A stretch of DNA of 64,000 nucleotides from Hyperoodon ampullatus. Its lineage: Eukaryota > Chordata > Mammalia > Artiodactyla > Ziphiidae. The stretch spans positions 6,128,001-6,192,000 of the forward strand of contig OX457075.1 in assembly GCA_949752795.1 (NCBI GenBank), read 5' to 3'. A program made the translations under genes and the position numbers. Within the stretch, counting starts at the first letter, position 1, and every line of letters begins with the position of its first letter. Of this stretch, positions 24,105-36,800 are shown one piece after another. The notes beneath the pieces are model-generated. The model was given only the letters and a program-made list of their open reading frames with translations, searched no databases and had not been told where the DNA came from.

Positions 24105-24520
24105 GTCGCCTTGTTTCGATTCATTCAGTTCTCGAGCCCAAGTTTGTGTGCCCGATGCACAGTGAGACCAAACAAAGGGAAACGTCAATGTTTGGAGCAG
24201 AGAAAGGTTTATGGCCAGGACCAACCAAGGAGAACGGACAGCTCGTGCTCAAAAATGCCAACTCCCTGATGATTTTGGGGAAGAATGTTTATAGGCAAAA
24301 TTTGGGGCAAGGGCTGCAGGGTATGGAACCTTCCCCTGGTTGGTTGGTGGTGAGGTAACAGGGCGCTGTTCCAGGAATCTCAGTCATCAGGCCTTCCAGC
24401 CAGTGTGGGTCCACATGCTTGTGCTCAGCCTGAAGTGACTTCCTGCATCTGGCTTGAGGGGGCCCTAATTCCTGTTGAAGAGCTCAGACATATGCATCAG
24501 ACTGTTCCGCACATCCCCAA
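24105..24520 (-). mobile_element. ERV LTR, antisense, behind ADAM3
   Basis: On the minus strand it reads U3, then a degenerate AATAAACC signal (complement at about 24208), then CTTTCTCTGCTCCAAAC and a U5 ending near GGGCACACAAACTTGGGC. That is the standard R/U5 pattern of class I mammalian LTRs. The outer ends are approximate. No internal viral genes. Confidence 0.6.
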
Positions 24521-25384
24521 AGAGCAACAGCACCAGGCCCCATGCTGCACTGTTGTTTCTTCCTGCCTTCCCTCACTTCCCTGATTAGTAACTGTTTGAA
24601 TACACCCTTTGGAACTCAGAGAAGGTCTAGGAAGCTGAAAGCCTTTTTTTCTGACAAACTGGAAACTGGGGACTCGCAAAGGCTTTTGTGCCCAGGAGGG
24701 CTCCACAGGGTCCTGCTCAGTTTCAGTCCTTCTACTATGGTCCTCTAGTAGGAAATAGGCAGGTTGGCCTCTTTTGAACCTTCAAGGCTGCTGCATCCCA
24801 AAAGGAAAACTTTGCATTGTGCACTCCTGCCGCCGACTGCCCTCAGATACCCATGGCCCTGCTAATCGCTCCCATCTTAAGAGAGGACACCTAGAATCTG
24901 CACCTCTCCAATAGCTCATGATTCTCATGCCTTACCCATTCCAAGCTTCAGGATATTGAGAGGAAGGGTTGCTACACAAGGTCAGCCCCAGAGCCCTCGG
25001 AGAGTCACTAGCATCCATTCTATCTTCAAGGAATTGTTCACACTGAGCTCCTGGTCATAGATAGCTGTCCTGTCTCCAGATGATACTTCCCTGCCCTCAT
25101 AGAAATTGAGCTCTAGAATATATCTTTGTCCTTTGAAGGAACTCAGACTTGCTGCTCTTTCCTGACTGAAGCTGAGCTTTTCTGGGTGACAGTTTCTTGT
25201 TTCAGTGCCCCCTCTCTTCATCTCCCTCTTCCTGAGATGGGTGCACTTCTGCACACCTCAAAACATTATTTGTGGATTAGAGATCCATCAGCCTATCTGG
25301 AGTCTAATTAGGACCTACAGAATTTCCATCCATATACATGAAGGTGCTCCTGGGTCATGGGTGGGAGCATCCCATCACAAAGAC
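24521..25384. other. Intergenic spacer, no gene
   Basis: Moderately GC-rich unique-looking DNA. Short open frames (24542-24748, 24982-25254) lack recognisable features. Confidence 0.35.
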
Positions 25385-25830
25385 CAAGAGTTTCCTTTTC
25401 CAAATGAGCAACTGATGAATGGATACACAAGGTGTGGTCCATCCATACAATGGGATAGTATTCAGCCACAAAAAGGAAGCACTGATGTTACTACAACATG
25501 GATGAACCTTGAAACCGTTACGGTAAGTGACTAAAGCCAGTCACAAAAACCACGTATTCTGCATCTGTATGAAACATCCAGAACAGGAACATCTAGAGAG
25601 ACTAAGATTAGTGGTTGTTTACTGCTGAAAGTGGGGGTGGAGAATGAAAAGCTGGGGTGGGTGATGTTAATAACTAAAGGGTAGAGGACTTGTTTTTGAG
25701 GAACTGAAATTGACTGTGGTAACGATTGCACATGTCTGTGAATATACTGAAAACCCTACAATCATTCACCTGTGTGCTTTAAGTGGGTGAACTCTGTGGT
25801 AAAAATAATACACATCGGGATGATACTACC
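25385..25830 (+). mobile_element. Old L1 3' end, sense
   Basis: ATGGATACACAAGGTGTGGT, GGATAGTATTCAGCCACAAA and AACATGGATGAACCTTGAAA are L1 ORF2-end/3'UTR blocks in forward order. Confidence 0.7.
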
Positions 25831-26364
25831 ATAACTTTCCCTCATCCCCTTTGCCACTAACTTATTTGGGGCCATTATGATCACTGTCCTGCCTTACTTA
25901 ATTACAATTTCTCAGGATCAGTTTTCCAGGAGTACTACTACCTAGCAGGTCCAAGTTTTAGACCTGATCAGAGTTTATTTTTGCAACTGTTGGTATAACA
26001 CATCCTTGCTGTGGAGTGTACTGGGATAAAGGAGGGTGTGGGTGAGTGGCAGGCAGAAGTTGAGTTAGGTTTTGAGCGTGAGTAGCTTAAGATATTTGTC
26101 AGAAAATTCAAAGACAATTACATGTTCTGTCTTCTGCAGCAGTGTCACTTTTCCTCTCTGAGTTTGTCTTGCTGGCCTTCCCATTTCTAAACCTTCCTTT
26201 TTACGGTTCTAACAGTAACTGTTAACAAGATACACTAAGGTTCCATTTCAACGTTTTCTTCCCTTTCCTCAACAGATTATAATCGAACATTGTAAGAATA
26301 GGCACACAGTTGAAGAATTGTGCTTTTTATTGTCTCATGCAGAATTGAGTCCAATATCCTTTTT

Positions 26365-27560
26365 TTTTAAATTGAGGTAACATTGGTTTTTAACACTGTA
26401 TAAGTTGCATGTGTACAACATTTTTCAACTTCTTTCAGTGTGCCCACCACCAAATTTTTAGTTTCCATCCCCCACGCTTCTTCCCTTCTGATTACCATTA
26501 CTCTGTTCTCTCATATGTGTTTGTTCTGGTTTGGTTTGGTTTCTTAATTTATTTTTTTCCACATATGAGTGAAATCATACAGTATTTGTCGTTCTCCATC
26601 TGACTTATTTCACTTAGCATGATACCATCAAGGTGCAACCATGTTGTCACAAATGGCAAGATTTCATCTTTTTTACAACTCCTATTCCATTGTGTATACA
26701 TACCGCATCCTTATCCATTCATCTATCAGTGGTCACTTAGGTTGTTTCCTTATCTGGGCTATTATAGATAATTCTGTAATGAACATAGGGGTGCATATAT
26801 CTTTTTGAGTTAATGTTTTCAATTTCTTTGGATAAATACCCAGAAGCAGAACAGCTGGATCATATGGTAGTTCCATTCTTAATTTTTTGAGGAATTTCTA
26901 TACTAGTTTTCATAGTGGCTACACAAGTTAAATTCCTCCAAATAGTGTATGAGGGCTCCCTTTTCTCCACACCCTCTACAACACTTGTTACTTCTTGCCT
27001 TTTTGATAATAGCCATTCTAAAAGGCATAAGGTGATTCCTCATTCCAGTTTTGATTTGCATCATTTCCCTAATAATTAGTGAGGTTGAACATCTGTTCAT
27101 GTGCTTGTTGGACATCTGTGTATCTTCTTTGGAAAAACAACAATTTATATCCTCTTCCTACTTATTAATGGATTGTTTTGTGAATTTGGAATTGTATGAG
27201 CTGTTTATATATTTTTGATATTAAGCTGTTGTTGGTCTCATTGTTTGCAAATATTTTCTCCCAGACCACATGTTGTCTTTTTGCTTTGTTGATGGTTTCC
27301 TTTGCTGTACAAAACCTTTTAAGTTTCATTAGATGCCACTTGTTTACTTTTGGTTTTATTTATTTTGCCTTAGGAGACTGATCCCCCTCACAAAAAAAAT
27401 CGGTACAATTTATGTCGAAGAGTATTCTGCCTATGTTCCCTTGTAGGACTTTTATGGCTTCAGTTCTTACATTTAGGTCTTCTATCTTCTCTTCCTGCAC
27501 AGTATAACTAAGGACTTGTTTTATTCGGTAGCATGTCTTTATACAGGGGATTTATTTTCA
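26365..27560 (-). mobile_element. Old L1 fragment, antisense
   Basis: A continuous reverse-complement L1 run from the 3'UTR into ORF2. The reverse frame 26903-27115 contains [20 protein letters not shown], the ORF2 C-terminal signature. Confidence 0.75.
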
Positions 27561-28059
27561 ACTATATAAATATGAAAGTAGAAGACTATTTTTCCTTTCT
27601 CTGAGCAAGCACTAGAAGTCCAACTTCTGGTTTCTACATCTTGCCTTAAAACTTGGTGGTTAGCCAGATACCATCTCTCATGTTCTGATTTGTCTTTAAC
27701 CTTGTTTCAAATTCTGATACTGGGATTTTCCCTTTTTTTCAAGCTTAGCTCTTATAGGATAACAGGAGAGGGTAACTACTAACCCATTTTTCCATGTTGC
27801 TAGATAATATTCCATGTTTTCATTCACACACATGCACACACATACACAATATTTTTCTTTTAGGTATAAATTAAATTTTACTCGCTATAAATTTTTATTG
27901 ATATAGAAAAATTAGAGAAGTTCTAAGAATTTAGCTTGTAATGATTAAAAAGATGAGAAAAGTATCATTTTATTTATCAAGGTTAAATCATATGAAATGC
28001 CACTCTAAACTGCCCCCCATTTCTTTTTTTTTTTTGGTAATATCTCACTCCAGATTTCC

Positions 28060-28640
28060 TTACCATGGCCTTGCCTATATTTAGAACTTCTGTCTTGTCA
28101 TTCTTTCACTTCACTCATTATACTACAGGCTTTGAATAGGTTCCCATACAAGTTCCCTACAGCTATTCAAAATGCTAGATCATTTCCCAAACTTTCAATC
28201 TCAGCCTAAACATCAATTCCACAAATAGGTTTTTCTAACTATCTTATCTATATGGTTATACCCCTCCTCAAAATTCTCTATTCGAGCACTCCATTTCTTC
28301 AGAGCACTTTTCACGGTCTCTTTATATTTGGGAAGTTTGTCATTAATTTCCTATTAATTTTCTTTCTCCTCTTCTGTAATATAAGCTCCAAGTGTGGACA
28401 AAGTCCCTTTCTTTCACATATGCCACTATATTGTTTTCTTCTTCTTTTTTTTTTTTTTTTTTGGCTGCACCATGGAGCATATGGGGTCTTAGTTCCCCAA
28501 AAGGGATTGAACCCGTGCCCCCTGCAGTGGAAACATTGAATCTTAACCACTGGACCACCAGGGAAGTCCCCAGTATGCCACTATATTCTTATTTTCTGTT
28601 GTAGTGCCTGACACATATGTATATTGAATTAGTTTTGCAA
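28060..28640 (+). mobile_element. L2-like ancient LINE 3' end, split by a SINE
   Basis: The sequence ends TGTAGTGCCTGACACATATG after a pyrimidine-rich run and a degenerate CTCCAAGTGTGGACAAAGTC block, matching the L2 3' end. Confidence 0.45.
28433..28571 (-). mobile_element. tRNA-derived SINE, short older subfamily, reverse orientation
   Basis: An 18-T run, then GGCTGCACCATGGAGCATAT and head complement CCACCAGGGAAGTCCCC. The direct repeats ATATGCCACTATATT (28418) and GTATGCCACTATATT (28573) flank it. Confidence 0.88.
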
Positions 28641-30090
28641 ATTGAATGATTTGATTTAATAAGAAAGTTAAATAAGTGTGTTTTATATTGATTGCATCAG
28701 AAATACTAAGTGTGTTTAAGGCTATGGAATTTGGGCATGCCAAATTTTTCACCAGAGAACATTGGTAGTTTAATTACTTTTTCCCATTGTTTCATGCTTC
28801 TTAATCAATTAACTAGTATGGATATTTATATCAAAGATTTATCAAAATAAAGTGTAAAATGTGCTCAACATAAAGTACTAAAGTATAAAATTTTATAGGA
28901 TCAAAACTGTTTTAATACATTATTTGCTTTTGTTTTCTTCTTACATAATGATGTTCTCTTTAATCTTCTTTATTTTAGTATCCAGGTGCAATAACATTGG
29001 AGGGATTTTTAGTTATTATAGCTCAATTTTTTGGCCTTAAATTAAGATTAACATATGATGACATCCACAGGTGTTCCTGTCCAAGAGCTACATGAATAAT
29101 GAATCATGAAGCAGTGTAAGCCTTGTTTTTCTTTTGAATTAATTTCACACATACATTTGTGAGGTTGTTTACAAGACATGATGAATTTCTTATTCTTTAT
29201 ACTCAGTTCCACATCAAAAGTTGGAAAGGTATGTTGTGCCTGAAGAGATATCACAGATTTGTCCAAATGATACAAGACTCCAGAAGGTGGTAAATCACAT
29301 GATAATGAAATATTCACTCAAGGGAATTAGAGGGAAAATTTAAATATTTATGAAGACTATGAAATATTTTATAAAATGTAATACTACTTCTGTTTTTGTT
29401 GTTGTAGTATCTATTGCCAAGGCAAAGATTTCTAAAATCATGCTTAAAAATATAACAAAGAAGTGGCAGCTTTGACTATTATTTTGATGGAAATAAAAAG
29501 GAGGAAAGATTTGAAGAGGAAAAAGAATTGCCCTCATTTGCAGAAATTACGATTAACTACCTACTTAAATCAACAGAATCAGTATACAATTAGAACAACA
29601 ACATTAAAAAATTCATCAGGATGATCAGTCTTGGAAAACACTAGTATCTGTATATCAGCACTAAGAAAATGGATGACCTATTATAAAATTTCTAATTTTT
29701 CCAGAAGAGATCTATAAGTTCAGTAAAATCCCAATCTATATTTTAGATTATTTTTTAAGGAACTTGATAAACTCTATGGGAAGTGATAAAATGAAGATGG
29801 TAAACATAGACAACCTTTTGGGGATTATGAGGTGCAATTTATGATCAAAGAAGGGATTTTATTTTGGGGAGACACTACATATTGTCTACAGATTTGTAGA
29901 AATAAAGAAATGGGGGAAAGATGATGTTGGATATAATGAAGACTTAAGAGCAAAATCATGGAGTAAACTAGAGAGGAGAGGATCTGTTATGTAAAAAAAA
30001 AGGGACTGGCTTTTATCAGAGCTGGGCGTATTCAATTATTGTGATAGAGTGTTTGGAGGGTAAATAGATAGATATGAAGGTAGTTGAATA
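28641..30090. other. Intergenic spacer, no gene
   Basis: AT-rich DNA with no recognisable coding sequence or clear transposon. Confidence 0.35.
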
Positions 30091-30091
30091 G

Positions 30092-30606
30092 CTGTGAGAC
30101 AGGCTGGGACCTGGGACCCTTTGCTGCAGTGCTGCAGTGCTGCAGTGCTTCCACTTGGACAAATCTCTCTTGGAGCAACAAAATACAAAGAAGCTATATG
30201 GGACTGAAAATAACTGCATGCATGCCGAGTTGGGACAAATTCTGGACAAAAGATACAAAAAGACCCAAAAAAAGAAACACCCAGCTGCCGCTTTTGAAGA
30301 GCCTGGAGCAAAAGCAGAGTACTGTGCATGACCCCTGCACACAACACCACCTAAGGTGTGAGCAAACCACCTAAGCCACCGTTCTGGCCTGACCCCTGGA
30401 CACACCCCTACCCTCACCCCATATAAGGAACAAGCTTGCCCCCCCTCACCGCCTCAGGGAGAGAGCCAGCAAGGGAAACTGTTGATTGTTTTCACTCCCC
30501 CACCGCTGCTCGCAGGAGGGGCCCCAATAAAGCCTTGCCTGAATTTCTTGTCTGGCCTCCGACCAATTTCTATTGATTAAGGAGACCAAGAACCTTGGCT
30601 GGTAAC
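30092..30606 (+). mobile_element. Solo LTR of an endogenous retrovirus
   Basis: TGTGAGAC start, a CATATAAGG promoter box at about 30419, an AATAAAGCCTTGCC polyadenylation region at about 30525, and the end TTGGCTGGTAACA. The order U3-R-U5 is clear. It includes a triple TGCTGCAG repeat at about 30122-30147. No internal viral genes flank it, so it is a solo LTR. Exact ends and target duplication are not certain. Confidence 0.65.
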
Positions 30607-30817
30607 AGCTGCAACAGAGACCATATGGCACACTATTTCAGCAAAGCTGAAACTATGTTCTATTTCATTCTTTACAGAAAATGTTTGCTGTACCCTATTC
30701 TACAGCATTTCCAAGAGCTGCTTGTGGGATTTAGTTTTATCTTACAGGAGCAGTAAGGAGCTCACAGACTCACATGTGTTGGCTTGCTTCCCTTCCCTAA
30801 CATCCCATACCAGTGCT

Positions 30818-31045
30818 TTGGTGGTAGGCAGAATGGACTTCCAAAGATGTCCTCACTCTAATCCCTGGAATTTGTGGATATGTATGTTACATGGTAGAAG
30901 GTAAGTTGCAGAAGTAATTAAGGTGATGGACCTTCAAGTAGGGACACTATCCTAGATTATCTGGGTGGGTCCAATCTAATCTCATGAGCCCTTAAAAACA
31001 GAGAATATTCTCCAGGTGAAGTCAGAGAGATGTGGCAGAATGGGG
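30818..31045 (+). mobile_element. MLT1-type MaLR LTR fragment
   Basis: AGAATGGACTTCCAAAGATG, GGAATTTGTGGATATGTATG, ATTATCTGGGTGGGTCCAAT and AGTCAGAGAGATGTGGC follow the MLT1A consensus. The right end is cut by an L1. Confidence 0.7.
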
Positions 31046-31049
31046 CTCA

Positions 31050-31990
31050 AAAAGACGGGTGCTGGGAAAACTGGACATCTACATGGGAAAGAATGAAATT
31101 AGAATATTTCCTCACACCATACACAAAATGGATTAAAGATCTAAAGGTAAGACCCAAAACCTTAAAACTCTAAGAAGATAACTGAGGCAGAACACTCTTT
31201 GACATAATTTATAGCAGTATTTTTTCAGATCTGTCTCACAAAGCTAAAGCAATGAAAGCAAAAATAAACAAATGGGACCTGTTTAAACTTAAACACTTTT
31301 GCACAGCAACGGAAACCATTGACAAAACTAAAAGACAACCTATGGAATGGGAGAAAATACTTGCAAATGACCAACAGGGGCTTTATATCCAAAACATATA
31401 AACAGCACATAGAAATCAATATGAAAAAACAAACAGGCCAGTCAAAAATTGGTCAGAAGACCTGAATAGACATTTTTCCAAAGTCATACAAAATGGTTAA
31501 CAGGCAGGTGAAAAGATTCTCAACATTGCCAATTATTAGAAAAATGCAACTCAAAAGCCCAATGAGATATCACCTCAAACCTGATAGAATGTAGAATTTA
31601 AAACTCTACAATTCACAAATGTTTGAGGGGATGTGGAGAAAAGAGAACTCTCCTGCACTGTTGGTGGGAATGTAAACTGGTGCAGCCACTATGGAAAACA
31701 GTATGGAGGTTCCTCAAAAAACTAAAAATAGAACCACCATATGATCCAGCAATCCCACTACTGAGCATATATCCAGAAAGACGAAAATTAATTCGAAAAG
31801 ATACATGCACCCTGATGTTCACAGCAGCACTATGTACAATAGCCAGGACATGGAAACAACCCAAGTGTCCATGACAGATGAATGGATAAAGAAGATGCAG
31901 CATATATATGCAATGGAATATTACTCAGCCATAAAAAGGATGAAATTCTTCCATTTGCAGCAACATGGATGGACCTAGAGAATATTACGC
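31050..31990 (+). mobile_element. L1 ORF2 3' part, sense
   Basis: Forward L1 sequence. The frame 31623-31874 reads [20 protein letters not shown], then [20 protein letters not shown] and GIYP-like residues: the C-terminus of ORF2. Confidence 0.8.
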
Positions 31991-32109
31991 TTAAATAAAA
32001 AGTTTTAAAAGTAACATAGCTTCAAAATAGAAGAATCAAAAATTGATAGTAATTAAGGAAATAAAATAGCCAAACATGGTTGATTTTGTTGGTTTTTGGT
32101 TATTTTCAC

Positions 32110-32535
32110 TGATCCAAAACTTTTTTTTTTAATTGAAGTATGGTTGATTTACAATATTATGTTCATTCCAAGTGTACAACATAGTGATTCAATATTTTTA
32201 TACATTACACTCCATTAAAGTTATTATGAAATACTGGTTATATTCCCTTTGCTGTACAATATATCCTTGTAGCTTATTTAATTTATACATAGAAGTTTGT
32301 ACCTCTTAATCCACTACCCCTATTATGCCTCTCCCCCTTTTCTTCTCCCCTCTGGTAACCACTAGTTTGTTCTCTGTATCTGTGAGTCTGTTTTGTTATA
32401 CTCATTCGTTTGTTTTATTTTTTAGATTTGAAACATAAGTGAGAACAAACAGTATTTGTCTTTCTGTGTTTGACTTATTTCAGCAAACATAATACCATTT
32501 GCAACCACATGGATGGACCTGGAACGTATTATGCC
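32110..32535 (-). mobile_element. L1 3' end, antisense
   Basis: T-run, then GAAGTATGGTTGATTTACAA and CTGGTAACCACTAGTTTGTT in reverse-complement L1 order. Confidence 0.75.
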
Positions 32536-32714
32536 AAATATGTTTTTTAATAGCTCCAACTATAAATGAACAAAGTTCTAATCAATAGTAAAATAGAAAA
32601 ACAGATGGACACATATTCATTCAATGTGTGATATACAGCAACAAGAGGGAAAAAAAAACTATTGCTACTCACAACGTGGATGGATCTCCTAATCATCATG
32701 TTAAAAAAATTTAA

Positions 32715-33264
32715 AACTAGAAGATGTGGCACATATATACAATGGAATATTTCTCAGCCATAAAAAGAAACGAAATTGAGCTATTTGTAATGAGGTGGAT
32801 AGACCTAGAGTCTGTCATACAGAGTGAAGTAAGTCAGAAAGAGAAAGACAAATACCGTATGCTAACATATATATATGGAATTTAAGGGGAAAAAAATGCC
32901 ATGAAGAACCTAGGGGTAAAACAGGAATAAAGACACAGACCTACTTGAGAATGGACTTGAGGATATGGGGAGGGGGAAGGGTAAGCTGTGACAAAGCGAG
33001 AGAGAGGCATGGACATATATACACTACCAAACGTAAGGTAGATAGCTAGTGGGAAGCAGCCGCATAGCACAGGGAGATCAGCTCGGTGCTTTGTGACCGC
33101 CTGGAGGGGTGGGATAGGGAGGGTGGGAGGGAGGGAGACGCAAGAGGGAAGGGATATGGGAACAGATATATATGTATAACTGATTCACTTTGTTATAAAG
33201 CAGAAACTAACACACCATTGTGAAGCAATTATACTCCAATAAAGATGTAAAAAAAAAAAAAAAA
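32715..33264 (+). mobile_element. Younger L1 3' end with poly-A, next to the ADAM2 promoter
   Basis: Runs from GATGTGGCACATATATACAA through the 3'UTR (GCCGCATAGCACAGGGAGAT) to AATAAAGATGT and a 16-A tail. Well preserved. The 3'UTR holds a G-quadruplex-type tract at 33106-33135. It ends about 300 bp before the CpG-rich promoter. Confidence 0.85.
33106..33135 (+). promoter_or_regulatory. G-quadruplex-type tract in L1 3'UTR
   Basis: Seven runs of three or four Gs separated by one to three bases. G-rich tracts are a known feature of mammalian L1 3'UTRs. Confidence 0.75.
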
Positions 33265-33569
33265 GAATACATGGTGATTGGCTCCATTTATATAGGTTCA
33301 AAAACAGACAAAACTAATCTATGGCGTTAGAAGTAATGTTTTTCAGGGGACAATCTGACAGCTTTAGTGGTTCTATATTTTATTTCTGAATCTGAATCTA
33401 GGTGTTAATTACACTGGTTCACTGGAATATTGAGCTGTGCCTATATATATTATATACTTATACATAAATGTATAACATATGTAGTATAAATATTTATATA
33501 TATTATATAAAAGTTCACTTAAGTGTAGATGAATCTTCCTTTTCATTAGCTGTTTCTTCAGCCTTGCCT

Positions 33570-33823
33570 TTCGGAAGTGATTCTGCACTTTCTTAGCCGG
33601 AAAGCGGAGTCACAAGGCTTCAAAGCCTCCTCCTGCATAGATTTAGGGGCCAAGGTCGCCCACGTTGAACGGTGCACAGCAGGCAGCCTCTCGACCCTCC
33701 GCTGCTCTCCCAGCCGCCTGCCTCCTGCGGTGTGTGCGGTCAGCAGGGGTCTCCTCGCGCCCCCAACTGCCCCGTAGTCAAGCGTACGGCCGTTATTCGG
33801 GCTGCCATCCAGGACGTCCAGCC
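33570..33823 (+). promoter_or_regulatory. ADAM2: CpG-rich promoter and 5'UTR of ADAM2
   Basis: This is the only GC-rich, CpG-dense segment in the window (about 19 CpGs counted by eye in about 250 bp), directly upstream of the ADAM2 start codon. It contains an ETS-like CCGGAA (about 33597) and a GACGTC palindrome near 33813. No TATA box is close by; the AT-rich run at 33440-33520 is a simple repeat. The start site cannot be read from the sequence. Confidence 0.6.
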
Positions 33824-33878
33824 ATGTTGTGCCTTCTGTTTCTGCTCCTGGGGCTCATCGGGCTTCAGACAGACGATA
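33824..33878 (+). CDS. ADAM2: ADAM2 exon 1: start codon and signal peptide
   Basis: The ATG at 33824 sits in GCCATGT. The frame is open for at least 53 codons upstream but contains no other ATG, so this start is the only sensible one. 18 codons give a leucine-rich signal peptide. The exon ends at the strong donor GTAAGT. The lengths of the signal peptide and exon fit other sperm ADAMs. Confidence 0.92.
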
Positions 33879-36800
33879 GTAAGTACTTAAACCCTCTTCT
33901 ATCCTTTAGGGAATGTCAGGTCTCCTTTCTGTTTCCCTCTGAGAGGCTGGATATCCCTTTGAATGTGTTTTTTTGGTGGGAGCTCCAACTGTGCAAGCCC
34001 GAATCCACTCCCACATTGCCACCTTTCCCAATCAAAATCCACTTTGGTTCCGAGGGTCTTTCCCACTCCTCTTGGGACCGTAGTAAAGATGGGAGATGCC
34101 GTGGCTTGAGTAGACCCCTTAAGATTAGAGTTTCATATACTGCTCTGCATTTCTGATATCTGGCTTCTGTAGTTGGAAGGTCCAAAGGACCTGACTTTAT
34201 TTGTTCTGAGAGCACTTGGGCCTATTACCTCAGGGTTACCAGAACCTGCCCACAGGGCAATATTTCTAAAGCAGTATACCTGTTTCTCTTTAAAAGATTT
34301 TAATTCTAGAAAGAAGTGGGTATTAAGGTGAGGGTATTTGAAAAGAGTAAAAATGAGGGATGGCATATAGAATATTATGGATTTAGATGAGGAAATAATG
34401 TAGGAAGCTATGAGTTGGCGAGTGTTGCCCCTATAAAACATTTTGCACCTTGCAGATTCAGAAAGACTACGTGTGCAAATTACAGTTCCAGAGAAAATAC
34501 GGTCAACGTCAAGTGGAGGAGTTGAAACATACGTAATTAAGCCCTAACATTTTTCACAAACTAAAAAGCATGTGAATATTTTGTTCCTAATAAGTAAACC
34601 TGGTATTTTTCATCTCTGCACACTTTCTGAATTTTATATTTATACCCAATTTTTCTTAAATGGAAGAGCCCTTTTGAAAATGAACCAAGATTAACAATGT
34701 TTCATAGAAATATGGTGCAGTGATGCTTACTATCAAAGCTCCAAGGCCCATCTTCTAAATCTCTTTCCCTCTTGAGTGTCTGAATAATACCTGACCTGAT
34801 CCATTTAGAGTCTCTTGTCACTCATTCACCATACAATATTTGGAGGATTTTTAGTAGTTGTTCAGTAAGCCTATGGCATCCCAATAGGGGATGGCAATCA
34901 TTTGATTTAATGAAATGTTGTATGAATAATTTTTATGTCTTGATTGCAAATATGTTAATCATTAATAATTCTTTTTATGCCATCTTAGTGTATCTTGGTT
35001 CAGGTATTAGTTTTCTCTTTTTTATTCTTTGAATTAATTAGAAAGTTTCTTATCTTTTTTACTAATTTCTAGAATCATTTCTAAAGGAGTGAAGTGTTTT
35101 TTTAAAACACGACACCTTAATTTTCTTTTTGATTGGTAGTAAATGTTTAGATAATTTGAATGCAAATATTTCCTTATCAGCTACCTAGTTGTCACAGTAA
35201 TACAGATATCACAAGCTTAAAATTTTCAATATATAATTTATAAGGGAATTAATATTTATGAAAACTTTAAATCATTTAAATAGAAAAAAAGAGGTGAGAC
35301 ATTTAACAGCATTTTAAGAGTATTTTATTTTTTTAATGGAAAAATCTAGGGAATTACTTGGTCATATTAGAAAATGTACACAGAATCTACTTAGAGGGAA
35401 ATATCTTCAACCAGGTTTCACCAGATACTATGACAGTAATTCTCATAAGAGAAGTAAAAAAAAAAAAAATCTTCTGTCCTCAACTGTCAAATTCATGAGG
35501 GAAAAATTTTGACTATTTTGTTAATGTCTCTAACTCCAGTGCCTAGAACAGTGCTGGATACATAATAAAGGAGTAATAGTATTTTTTGAACTGATAAGGC
35601 TATTGTACCTACCGACTTAACAAATGCAACAAACATGAAAAGTGTATGTTTATAATTATTATAATTAATAAAGAATATAGCACAAGAGAATATTCAACTT
35701 AAAAAGTCTAGGAGGTTTTAAAAATAACTGAATGGAACTTCTGTACATGAAAAATATAGTATGAGAGTAAAATCAAGAATTAACAGTAGCCAGAGACAAC
35801 TGAAGAAACTAAGCAGATACAACATATAAACAGCTCAAGGAAAAAGAGGAGAGAATTAGAGGCTTAAGTACAGAACAATTAGAATTCCTGGAAAAGAGAG
35901 GAAAAAATCTGGAGAAGAGGTTATGTTAAACATAGATGAACTGAGATCAGGTATCACAACACAGAATAAATAAAAATTAGAGTACATTAACACTTTTCAG
36001 ATTACAAGAGAAGAAAATAATTTAAGTAATATACTTCAGCAGTTAGAAATTGAAACTGGGACAAAGAATAACATAAAAGCTGGAATTGATGAAAAAGTAT
36101 GAATATGTATACCTCAAAACAAAAATTGAATATACAATTGTAACTGTAACAAATAAAAGAATATAAAGCATATATACATCTTGGTATAATAGGAAATTAA
36201 AATTTAAATAAAACTTAAAAATTTTGATTGATTAAATTTATCAGAAATTACATATATTTTAAATTGAATTTAAAAATATATACCACAAGAGAACACCTAA
36301 ATCACAAGGGAATAGAAAGGTCTAGCACAAAAATAAGAAAAATTATACAAAGCAAATAGTAACGTTAGTATATGCAGCCATATTTTATCAGGCACAAGTT
36401 GTCTGTAAGGCAACACAAATAAAAGTGTGAAAGATTTTAATAGGGATGAAAAAAGTGGACATAGTGATACATAGAGCAGAAATTTAACAAATGAATAATA
36501 CAATGAATAAATGTGTCAACAAATTCAAAAAACCTTGAGGAGATAAGCAATTTCATAGAAAAACAAACTCCTGGGATATAGGGAAACATGAAAATGCCCA
36601 ACACTTTAAAAACTTTGAATCTGAATATAAATGTCTCTTTCTCCCTCCTCAAAAATACAAAAACAACCATTAAAACTAAGTCAAAAGCTAAATTATTTTA
36701 CAAATAAATACAACCAAACATTTAAGAAAGACATAATTAAAACTCATAAAAACTCAGCCAGCAAAAAGAAAAAGAGTTAATACTGCTGAATACATAAAGG

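Noticed and set aside
30016..30417. 133-codon reverse frame as a gene
   Set aside because: It lies across a solo LTR and has no domain or splice support.
33665..34156. Longer ADAM2 protein starting upstream at 33665
   Set aside because: The frame is open but has no ATG before 33824, and reading past 33878 ignores the strong donor and the conserved exon 2.
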